Below, piece by piece: positions 47,201 to 53,779 of a DNA stretch of 64,000 nucleotides; position 1 is the first letter of the stretch; every line of letters starts with the position of its first letter. The position numbers and the translations under genes are program-made. The notes under the pieces are model-generated. The model had not been told where the DNA came from. It made no database searches and saw only the letters and a list, made by a program, of their open reading frames with translations. The stretch is from Candidatus Methylophosphatis haderslevensis (GTDB lineage Bacteria; Pseudomonadota; Gammaproteobacteria; Burkholderiales; Rhodocyclaceae): assembly GCA_016711925.1 (NCBI GenBank), contig JADJSA010000018.1:1-64000 (forward strand), read 5' to 3'.

Positions 47201-47731
47201 GCGCTGCAGCTCGACGTAGTAGGCATCGGGAAACCAGCGCGACCATTGCCGCGCGAGCTTGTCCGCCGCTTCCGCATTGCCATTGAGCAGCGCCTGTCCG
47301 ACATCACCGGTCATCGCACCGGAAAGCGCAATCAGGCCTTCCGTCGCCCCCGCGCCGGCAAACCACTCGCGCTTGAGTTCGGCGCGCCCGCGGAACTTGT
47401 TCGACAGGTAGGCGCGGGTCAGCAGTTCGCACAGGCGGCCGTAACCAACGCGGTTCTTCACCAGCAGCAATGCGCGAAACGGCTTGTCGCGCTCCGCCTC
47501 GTTCTCGATCCACACATCGCAGCCGACCACCGGCTTGACGCCGGCGCCACGCGCGGCCTTGTAAAACTTGACCATGCCGAACAGGTTGGCCAGATCGGTC
47601 AGCGCCAGTGCCGGCTGGCCGTCCTTGGCCGCACGCGCCACCGCATCGTCGATGCGCGCGATGCCATCGACGATCGAGTATTCGCTGTGGAGACGGAGGT
47701 GGATGAAGGAAGGCGCAGCCGGAGAACTCAT
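44249..47731 (-). CDS. dnaE: DNA polymerase III subunit alpha
   Basis: The 1160-residue replicative polymerase has an N-terminal PHP domain (FIHLRLHSEYSIVDGIARI), a C-family polymerase core with the catalytic aspartates in MPDFDVDFCQDNRGRVIDYV, fingers and tau-binding regions, GFNKSHTAAYAVVTYQTAWLKAH, and a C-terminal OB-fold (VLLAGMVVGTRTQMTRRGKMAFVMLDD). Length matches E. coli (1160). The ATG at 47731 was chosen because the homologous start is MSSPAAPSFIHLRLHSEYS. It is the first gene of a two-gene unit with wbuC. A long open frame on the opposite strand is only a high-GC shadow. Confidence 0.97.
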   Translation of the reverse strand: MSSPAAPSFIHLRLHSEYSIVDGIARIDDAVARAAKDGQPALALTDLANLFGMVKFYKAARGAGVKPVVGCDVWIENEAERDKPFRALLLVKNRVGYGRLCELLTRAYLSNKFRGRAELKREWFAGAGATEGLIALSGAMTGDVGQALLNGNAEAADKLARQWSRWFPDAYYVELQRAVHPQTESHVRQACALAGRLELPVVATHPVQFIDPGEYRAHEARICIAQGYVLSDKRRPREFTEQQYFKSQGEMAELFADIPEALANSVEIARRCNLSVTLGKNYLPQFPTPEGLTIDEFMVREAAAGLEKRLVQLFPDEAVRESRRAEYEARLEFETDTIIQMGFPGYFLIVADFINWAKNNGVPVGPGRGSGAGSLVAYSLGITDLDPLRYALLFERFLNPERVSMPDFDVDFCQDNRGRVIDYVRAKYGAEAVSQIATYGTMASKAVIRDVGRVLDMPYNFCDQLSKLIPVVQNKPVGLREAREAEPLLAERERNEEEVRELLALAEPLEGLSRNVGMHAGGVLIAPGKLTDFCPLYQADGDDAASISQFDKDDVEAIGLVKFDFLGLRNLTIIDLATQYIKRLDRSFDTRLEDLTFDDPAAYKILKDANTTAIFQVESAGMKKLLAKLAPDRFEDIIAVLALYRPGPLGSGMVDDFILRKKGQQKIDYFHPDLQACLTPTYGVIVYQEQVMQIAQTVGGYTLGGADMLRRAMGKKKPEEMAKHKGTFVEGAVKKGYERELADYLFELMAKFAEYGFNKSHTAAYAVVTYQTAWLKAHHCAAFMAATLSSDMDNTDTVKIFFDDARANGLTILPPDVNASEYRFVPVSRSEVCYGLGAIKGTGEQAVGMILDSRFRDGPFKDLFDFCARVDKRLVNRRTIEALVRAGAFDTLDPKRDRAELLASVGIAMEAAEQAAANAHQGGLFDIGGVAETVRPDYVKAKPWTERQRLLEEKQAVGFFLSGHPFNEVRPEVSRFVRRKLADIEPGKDLVLLAGMVVGTRTQMTRRGKMAFVMLDDGSASLEVSVFNEVYDAERAKIVVDDALIVDGKVQKDDFTGGYRVIAERLMTLAEARARFAKQLTLRMNGEVKGAGGAAAAAHKLQTLMAPYRDGPTPVVLRYRNRDAEAEMRFGESWRVRLDNRLIDDLREWLTAENVEVTYP

Positions 47732-48012
47732 GGCGGCGATTTTACCGCCTCGGCCCCCCGCGGACCAACGCGCCACACCCCGCACGGATAGGCGACCTGC
47801 GGCCATGCATGCCGGAGAGGCGCATGGATACTGGCTTTCCGGGCAGCCGCCTCAGACAGCATTGTCGATGCTCGCTGCGGCGGCAGGAATGAAACCAGTG
47901 CGCGCTGAAACCGAAAAACATCACCCCGACGCTACTGTACCTCAGGGGGCTTGCACAACAAAAATTTGCATCGGCACACTGCGTCCGGTGGCATCAATTC
48001 GATGCCGAACTC
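47732..48012. other. dnaE / alpha-CTD-like divergent intergenic region
   Basis: This gap should hold the divergent promoters of dnaE and of the gene at 48013. It also contains a dispersed-repeat module (GGCGCATGGATACTGGC near 47819). No gene or clear -10/-35 pair was recognised. Confidence 0.4.
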
Positions 48013-48654
48013 ATGGAGGCGCACATGCAGCACCCATTCGCCGCAATCGAGGACATCGCCCTGTCGACGCGGGTACGCAACGCGTTGCTGGGGCTTCAGG
48101 TACGGGACATCAAACAGCTCGCCACGCTGACCGAGCGAGATCTTCTGCGATCGCCCAACCTCGGTCGCAAGAGCCTCGACGAAATCCACGACCTGCTGGA
48201 TCGCCATGGCCTGGTGCTGGGCATGGCCTTCCCGCCCGAACCCGCGCCGCCCGTCGATGCGCCTGCGCCGCAGCGCACGCCGTTCGACCTGCGCGCCTGC
48301 CTGAACCGGCGCCTGGTCGAACTCGAGAAGCTGGCCGAACAGGGTTGCGCCAGTGCCGCCAACCTCGTCGGCGCCGCCAGCCTGGGTTTCTATGGCTGCG
48401 CCACGAATCCACGCAAGGCACGCCTGTTCCTGATCTGCGCCGCGCGCGGCGGATCGGGGCTGGGCGCCTACAACCTCGGCCTGCTGCACCTGCAAGGCTT
48501 CGGCGTACCGGCAAGCGCGCGAGTCGCCGAGCGCTGCTTCCGGCGTGCCCGCCGGCTCGGCTGCGCCTCGGCCGAGACGGCACTCGCCTGGCTGTCGCCG
48601 GCCCGGCCATTCTCTTCATCAACCATCAACAGCAACCAAGGGGGTCGGCAATGA
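48013..48654 (+). CDS. RNA polymerase alpha-CTD-like domain fused to Sel1-like repeats
   Basis: The 213-residue protein starts with a domain (10-71) very similar to the C-terminal domain of the RNA polymerase alpha subunit. IEDIALSTRVRNALLGL and LLRSPNLGRKSLDEIHDLL align with alpha-CTD. The DNA-contacting residues of E. coli alpha (R265, N268, G296, K298, S299, E302) all appear conserved, as R20, N23, G51, K53, S54 and E57. A proline-rich linker (72-90) and a Sel1-like helical repeat region (~100-198: AYNLGLLHLQGFGVPASARVAERCF) follow. The alpha N-terminal dimerisation domain is absent. It could bind A/T-rich DNA or regulators and recruit partners. The stop overlaps the SIMPL gene (ATGA). Confidence 0.8.
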   Translation: MEAHMQHPFAAIEDIALSTRVRNALLGLQVRDIKQLATLTERDLLRSPNLGRKSLDEIHDLLDRHGLVLGMAFPPEPAPPVDAPAPQRTPFDLRACLNRRLVELEKLAEQGCASAANLVGAASLGFYGCATNPRKARLFLICAARGGSGLGAYNLGLLHLQGFGVPASARVAERCFRRARRLGCASAETALAWLSPARPFSSSTINSNQGGRQ

Positions 48655-49295
48655 GCACCATACGCGTCAAGGGCAATGCAACCGCAACAGGCACACCGGA
48701 TGCCGTAGACGTGCAACTCGACGTCAAGGCGCGGGACAAGGATTACGCGACGGCGATGAAGCAGCTCGAAGCCCGCGTCACGGCGCTCAAGGATGCAATC
48801 ACGCGGGCCGGCGTCGAGCGGGACGCCATCCGGACAAGCTACTTCAATGTCGATGCCGAGACGGACTACGCTGACGGCCAACGGACATTTCTCGGCTACG
48901 CCGGAACGCACCGTCTCGAAACCCGCGTCGATTTCGATCGCCCCTTGCTCAATGCCATCCTCTCGGCCGCTGCGGAAAGCGGCGCCGAACCGGGCGCACG
49001 TCTCACGTTCGTCGTTCGCGATGAATCCGGCCTGCGCGATGAGGCGCTGCGACAGGCGGTCGCCTCGGCAACCCGGACTGCCGAATTGCTCGCGAATGCA
49101 GCCGGCACGACGCTCGGCGCGTTGCGCGACATCGCCTATGGTGACTTCCCCCGGGAGCCTGGCGGGTTAAGCGCTTCGCTGGATCAAGTACCGCAGATCG
49201 ACTACTGTTACTCCTTGGAAATTGCCGAGGAAATAACTCCGTCGGAGATTGAGGTCAAGCAGGCAGTCGAAATTTCTTGGGATTCGAGTTTGTAG
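48651..49295 (+). CDS. SIMPL-domain protein (DUF541, YggE-like)
   Basis: This 214-residue SIMPL (DUF541) protein has IRVKGNATATGTPDAVDVQLDV at the N-terminus, GYAGTHRLETRVDFDRPLLNAIL in the middle and AVASATRTAELLANAAGTTLG. Unlike E. coli YggE, it has no signal peptide, so it is probably cytoplasmic. The start overlaps the stop of the alpha-CTD/Sel1 gene, which puts the two in one operon and possibly one process. YggE has been tied to oxidative stress, but the family's molecular function is not settled. Confidence 0.85.
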   Translation: MSTIRVKGNATATGTPDAVDVQLDVKARDKDYATAMKQLEARVTALKDAITRAGVERDAIRTSYFNVDAETDYADGQRTFLGYAGTHRLETRVDFDRPLLNAILSAAAESGAEPGARLTFVVRDESGLRDEALRQAVASATRTAELLANAAGTTLGALRDIAYGDFPREPGGLSASLDQVPQIDYCYSLEIAEEITPSEIEVKQAVEISWDSSL

Positions 49296-49348
49296 TTACC
49301 GCGAACCCGTAGCGTATTGGACCAACCTCTGAGCTGACCGGGGCAACT

Positions 49349-50062
49349 ATGGATCACGATGAACTTGAATATCGACTTGACGACCTTGAGAGTTTCTTCC
49401 GTTACGAAATGCCACGCAATAGGCTCGATCGTATCGAAGAGCTACGAGTTGACACGTGGGAAGCATTCTTGATCCCTGCTCGAGAAAGTGGATGGGATCT
49501 AACCACTATCGAACCTCGATCAGGTCGTGCTCAGTTGCTTCTACAGGTAGCTGCTCTCTCGAATCTCATAGTGATTCTTCCGCGAAAACCATTCCCCCCC
49601 ATAGGAAACCGAATCCTGTCGATCCTGAGACACTCGGGTGCCTATGGCAATAAACTCGAATTCCCATGGATGGCGAATCTGCTCAAACTTATCTCGTTGG
49701 TCGGTCCAATTGCGATCGCCATGCTTGTATATGCTGCCGGCTTCGGATGGATTGGACTGCTTGTTGGCCTCGTTTCAAGCTGGTGGGTGCTTGCTGGCGT
49801 CAGTGATCGGCACCTACAGCGAGTTATGACAATCGCAGCTCTCGAATCGAATTCTTTGTTCAACTTTCTTTGGGATGCGCAGTTGTACGCAATCTACGAG
49901 GTGGGACGAAAGAGGACTTACGACCTACAAAGTTCACAGAACTGGGTAAGCATCGTCGCCATGCTCTCGGGGTACTCGAACGATCGCATCAAATCCAAGG
50001 AGGAACGTCTTCAACAGATCATCGATGGCCTTCCTCCAGCAAACAGTAGAAAACCTCTATAG
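49349..50062 (+). CDS. hypothetical membrane protein, lower-GC accessory gene
   Basis: The 237-residue product has a soluble N-terminal half, then a hydrophobic hairpin (~110-152: two segments LVGPIAIAMLVYAAGFGW and LLVGLVSSWWVLAG) and a charged C-terminal helical part. No family is recognised. G+C is about 48% in the line at 49381 (hand count) against over 60% in neighbours, and codon choice differs, so it is likely a recent arrival. The next small gene shares this composition and may work with it. Both lie between the SIMPL gene and yaeQ, next to an IS66 copy. Confidence 0.7.
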   Translation: MDHDELEYRLDDLESFFRYEMPRNRLDRIEELRVDTWEAFLIPARESGWDLTTIEPRSGRAQLLLQVAALSNLIVILPRKPFPPIGNRILSILRHSGAYGNKLEFPWMANLLKLISLVGPIAIAMLVYAAGFGWIGLLVGLVSSWWVLAGVSDRHLQRVMTIAALESNSLFNFLWDAQLYAIYEVGRKRTYDLQSSQNWVSIVAMLSGYSNDRIKSKEERLQQIIDGLPPANSRKPL

Positions 50063-50172
50063 CCTTGTACGAACAGACATCACTGGTGCGAACACCCTTT
50101 CGCGATGGTGTAAGTCATCTCGAGAAGTGGGTGGCAAAACAACAGTCCTTCGTGTCGTTGGGAGAATCGTCT

Positions 50173-50532
50173 ATGGGCATTCACGGACAAAAAATCGATA
50201 TTGGCAACGGATCGCACGTGATGATTCGGAATGTGTACGACGTTCGGCTCGATCCCGAATCGTCAATCGAAACCGGATACGTCAAGTACGACAATCACGA
50301 AGTACCTGTTTGGCGTCCATACGAAGCGGCAGACAAAGGGCTGAACGCGAAGTGGAAAAACGGCACTTGGAAGAACATCTTTGCGGTCAGGATGTCGCGA
50401 CTCGCTAACACAGACTATGTGGCCTATGAGACCGGCGGTTTTCAGCAAGTCAACCTTGTCGTCCGGTTGCCAAAAGTCGAGATCGCCCTGTCGTTCGAAC
50501 TTCGTGAGTACCTGAATAGAGGCTGTTCCTAG
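50173..50532 (+). CDS. hypothetical protein, lower-GC accessory gene
   Basis: The product is 119 residues from the ATG at 50173, chosen for its GGGAGA ribosome-binding sequence. The frame is open upstream to TTG at 50065, which would add 36 residues. It has no signal or membrane segment. Features are IDIGNGSHVMIRNVYDVRLDPES, WRPYEAADKGLNAKWKNGTWKN and VNLVVRLPKVEIALSFELREYL, suggesting a mostly beta protein. No family is recognised. Composition matches the gene at 49349 and differs from the host, so the two were probably acquired together. Confidence 0.6.
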   Translation: MGIHGQKIDIGNGSHVMIRNVYDVRLDPESSIETGYVKYDNHEVPVWRPYEAADKGLNAKWKNGTWKNIFAVRMSRLANTDYVAYETGGFQQVNLVVRLPKVEIALSFELREYLNRGCS

Positions 50533-50600
50533 TAGTCTCCAAGACTAGATCGGCTGGATGCTAAAGTGTCTCCTCGTCCGCTGACGCTCAACCCCCACGC

Positions 50601-51151
50601 ATGGCACTCAAGGCAACCATCTTCAAGGCCGATCTGCAGATCGCCGACATGGATCGCGGCTATTACGCGAACCATGCGCTGACCGTCGCGCGCCATCCGT
50701 CGGAGACCGACGAGCGCATGATGGTGCGGGTGCTGGCCTTCGCGCTCAATGCCCACGAGCGGCTGGAATTCGGCAAGGGCCTCTCTTCCGACGACGAGCC
50801 CGACCTGTGGCTGAAGGATCTCACCGGCGCGATCGAATGCTGGATCGATGTCGGCCTGCCGGACGAGCGGCGTGTGCGCCGGGCCTGCGGCCGCGCCAAT
50901 CGGGTAGTCGTCTATCTGTACGGCGGGCGCACCGCCGACATGTGGTGGGAGGCCAATCGCGGCAAGCTCGAGCGGCTGGACAATCTCGCGGTGTTCAACC
51001 TGCCGCCGGAGCTGACTCGGCCGCTCGCCGCACTGGCCGAGCGCACGATGCATTGCAGGCGACCATCGACGGCGGCAGCGCGTGGCTGCTCGCCGGCGGC
51101 GTCACGGTGCAGGCCGACCCGATAGCGTTGATGCGATTCGCGGGCGAATAG
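50601..51151 (+). pseudogene. yaeQ: YaeQ family protein, frameshifted near the C-terminus
   Basis: YaeQ has a PD-(D/E)xK nuclease-like fold. Visible features are MALKATIFKADLQIADMDRGYY, HALTVARHPSETDERMMVRVLAFAL, DEPDLWLKDLTG and VYLYGGRTADMWWE. After RTMH at about 51053 one base is missing. The normal C-terminus (LQATIDGGSAWLL, then TVQADPIALM) continues in another frame to the TAG at 51151. Without the repair the frame runs to 51125 with an unrelated tail. The defect is one base in an otherwise perfect gene, so sequencing error is possible. The IS66 copy begins 14 bases after the repaired stop. Confidence 0.8.
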
Positions 51152-51211
51152 AGGACCGTTTATCGTAAGCGTCCACCGCGACCACCTGTACTCATCGGTT
51201 GAACTCGTGCG

Positions 51212-51544
51212 ATGTTGTCGCCTGTTTTTGAGGCGCGACGAATGGCGAAGAGACACGGACCGGCTTACTGGCGAGAGCACATTCAAAACTGGGTTCGAAG
51301 TGATCTGACGCAGCGCGAATACTGCGCGAACAACGGACTGAGCGAGCGAGCGTTCCATCGCTGGCGCAGTCGGGAGAAGCAGACCATCGCGGCGGCAAAG
51401 TCATCGCTGACCCTGGTGCCGGTGAGCGTGGGCAAGGCGGAAACGGGTAGCGTCGTGCGCCTGCGCAGTCCGGATGGTTGGGAAATTGAGTTGCCGGGTA
51501 GCAGTGTCCCGTTGCTGGTCGAGTTCTTGAAACAACTGTCATGA
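51212..51544 (+). CDS. tnpA: IS66 accessory protein TnpA (Orf1), copy 2
   Basis: The 110-residue translation is identical to the copy at 37366, with the helix-turn-helix WVRSDLTQREYCANNGLSER. It overlaps tnpB by 4 bases. It would act in trans on either element. Confidence 0.92.
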   Translation: MLSPVFEARRMAKRHGPAYWREHIQNWVRSDLTQREYCANNGLSERAFHRWRSREKQTIAAAKSSLTLVPVSVGKAETGSVVRLRSPDGWEIELPGSSVPLLVEFLKQLS

Positions 51545-51882
51545 TCCCGAGCCCGCACCAGGTCTGGCTGGTTGTCGAACCGATTGACATGCGCGCCGGC
51601 ATCGACGGACTGTCGCAGCGCATACAGAACACGCTGGGACGCTCGCCCTGCGATGGCAGTGCCTATGCCTTTCGCAACCGGCGTCTGAATCGGCTCAAGC
51701 TTCTGGTGTGGGATGGCACCGGCGTGTGGCTGTGTCATCGGCGCCTGCATCGGGGGCACTTCATCTGGCCGCGTGCCGACACCGCGGTCTTTACCCTCAG
51801 CGCTGCGCAGTGGCAATGGCTCGTCAGCGGGGTCGATTGGCAGCGACTCGAAGCGCCAGCGCCGGCGCACTGGCGGGTCTGA
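51541..51882 (+). CDS. tnpB: IS66 accessory protein TnpB (Orf2), copy 2
   Basis: The 113 residues match copy 1 apart from the third residue (MIPSPH against MILSPH). The frame is intact, with the family blocks AYAFRNRRLNRLKLL and FIWPRADTAVFTLS. It precedes the frameshifted tnpC by about 100 bases. Confidence 0.93.
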   Translation: MIPSPHQVWLVVEPIDMRAGIDGLSQRIQNTLGRSPCDGSAYAFRNRRLNRLKLLVWDGTGVWLCHRRLHRGHFIWPRADTAVFTLSAAQWQWLVSGVDWQRLEAPAPAHWRV

Positions 51883-51980
51883 ACCGGGCCACGAAGACCT
51901 GCAAGAAGAATCTCGGCAAATATCGCTGAAAGGCCCTGTGCATGCGGCTCTTCGGCCTGTTGCAGAGTATAATATCGGCA

Positions 51981-53595
51981 TGAATTTGGACGCTGAACTG
52001 GCCCGCCTGAATGCCACGCCCGCACTGCCGGATTGGGTACTCGGCACCGTTCAGAAGCTCATCGACCAGGCACAAGAAGAAGAAGCCGAAGCGCTTCGGC
52101 TGAGCGAACAAATCACCCGCCGCGACAGCGAGCTTCACGCCGCCAGGATCAAGATCCAGGCCCTCACGCTGGGCTCGCGCACCTGCGCCGGATGCGCTTT
52201 GGCGCGCGCAGCGAAGCCTTCTCGGCCGAAGCAGGCGATCTGTTCCAGGAGACGCTGGCCAGCGATATCGCCGCCGCCCAGGCCAGGCTGGCCAGGAAAC
52301 AGGCCGAGGCCGCAGCGACCAGCGAGCCGCAGGTGCCCCGCACGCCTCGCCTGCGCGCCGGTCGTCAGCCGCTGCCAGATCATCTGCCGCGCATCGAGCA
52401 CCGGCATGAACCGATCTCCTGCACCTGTGGGCAGTGCGGTACGGCGCTGGTCAAGATCGGCGAGGACATCAGCGAACAGTTGGACGTCGAGCCGGCCCGT
52501 TTCTTCGTGCATCGGCACATCCGCCCGCAGTACGCCTGCCGTGCATGCGAGACGGTGTCAGCCGCACCGATTGCGCCGGCCGTGATCGACGCGGGCATGG
52601 CGGCCACGGGGCTGCTGAGCTGGGTGGCCATCAGCAAGTTTCTCGATCACCTGCCGCTGTACCGGCTGGAGCAGATTGCGGCCCGCGATGGAGTCAGCCT
52701 CTCGCGTACCACGATGGCCGAATGGGTGGGACGCATCGGCGTGGCCCTGCAGCCGCTGGTCGATCGGCTGGCGGTGATGCTGCTCAAAGGCCGCGTGCTG
52801 CATGCCGATGAAACACCGGTCAAGCAACTGGACCCGGGTCGAGGCAAGACCAAGCGCGCCTATCTGTGGGCGTACCGGAGCAACGTGCTGGAGACGGGTC
52901 CGCCGATCGTGGTGTTCGATTACCAACCCAGTCGCGCCGGCGCCCATGCCCAAGCGTTTCTCTCGGGCTGGCAAGGCCATCTGATGGTCGATGACTACGC
53001 TGGCTACAAGGCCTTGTTTGCCGACGGGCTGACCGAGCTTGGCTGTATGGCCCATGCGCGCAGGAAGTTCTTCGATCTGAATGCCGCCGAGCCCAATGCC
53101 ATTGCGCAGGAGGCGTTGCGTCGGATCGGCGCCTTGTATGCCATCGAGGCGCAAGGCCGCGACATGGATGGCGTGGCACGCACGCATCTGCGCCAGGACC
53201 AAGCGCAGCCGCAACTCCAAGCCATGCACGATTGGTTGCTGCGAACGCGGGTGAATGTGGCCAATGGCGGGGGGCACGGCGAAGGCGATCGACTACAGTC
53301 TGAAGCGCTGGCCAGCCTTGAGCCGGTATGCCAGCGACGGAAGCCTGCCGATGGACAACAATCCAGTGGAGAACGCCATCAGGCCGATCGCTATCGGCAA
53401 AAGAACTGGCTCTTCACCGGATCCGAGCGCGCTGGAAAGCGGGCTGCAGCCATTCAGAGCCTGCTCTACACTGCAAAGCTCAACGGGCTCGACCCGGCAG
53501 CCTGGTTGCGCGAGACCCTGGAAAAACTGCCCACCTGCCCGAACAGCCGAATCGATTCGCTGCTGCCGTTGCGCACCCCAGCCCTACAGCACTGA
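51981..53595 (+). pseudogene. tnpC: IS66 transposase TnpC, copy 2, frameshifted
   Basis: Compared with the intact copy at 35314-36930 there are three single-base changes: an A is lost near 52172 (GGAGCTC became GGGCTC), a G is gained in the G run at 53269-53274 (six instead of five), and an A is lost at 53399-53402 (four instead of five). The first breaks the frame after KIQALTL; the other two scramble the stretch holding the catalytic Glu (PVENAIRPI). A few true substitutions exist too, such as SLPMDN for SLPIDN and AQARLA for AQAELA. As read, no functional transposase is made. Two of the three indels are in short homopolymers. Confidence 0.9.
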
Positions 53596-53639
53596 TCGCC
53601 GCACATCAAGGTGGGCGCGTTGCGCGCTTACCGTTTATC

Positions 53640-53757
53640 GGCCGCGAAATCCGTTCGTCCTGAGCGTAGCGCAGCGAAGTCGAAGGACTTCGCCGCCTCT
53701 TGCACAATCCGGCTTAACCGTGTTTCGACTCCGCCGCGCTACGCTCAACACGAACGG
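53640..53757. repeat. inverted repeat (REP-like) downstream of IS66 copy 2
   Basis: CGTTCGTCCTGAGCGTAGCG in one orientation is matched by a diverged inverted copy ending CGCTACGCTCAACACGAACG, with GAAGTCGAAGGAC facing GTTTCGACTCC. Together they can fold into a long imperfect hairpin between IS66 copy 2 and the ovoA stop. This TGAGCGTAGC-type repeat is widespread between bacterial genes. Confidence 0.7.
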
Positions 53758-53779
53758 TTGAGTGGACGAACCTCGAGCC

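Larger units (their letters stand above)
51165..53631 (+). mobile_element. IS66-family element, copy 2
   Basis: The element is 2467 bases, one shorter than copy 1, with the same inverted-repeat ends (GTAAGCGTCCACC at 51165, and its partner read inward from 53631). A perfect 8-base target duplication CGTTTATC flanks it (51157-51164 and 53632-53639), different from that of copy 1, so the two inserted independently. The orientation is opposite to copy 1. tnpA and tnpB are open, but tnpC carries three single-base indels (net minus one, matching the length difference) and a few substitutions. Confidence 0.95.

Noticed and set aside
44426..47791. A 1121-codon open frame antisense to dnaE.
   Set aside because: It is a high-GC shadow of dnaE. 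The minus-strand protein has all polymerase motifs; this one has none.
48013..48654. A fragment of rpoA.
   Set aside because: The alpha N-terminal domain is absent, no ribosomal protein genes are nearby, and the C-terminal part is a distinct Sel1-like region. It is a separate gene.
35278..53631. The two IS66 copies as the ends of one composite transposon.
   Set aside because: Each copy has its own perfect and different 8-base target duplication, so each inserted separately. The genes between include dnaE, an unlikely cargo.
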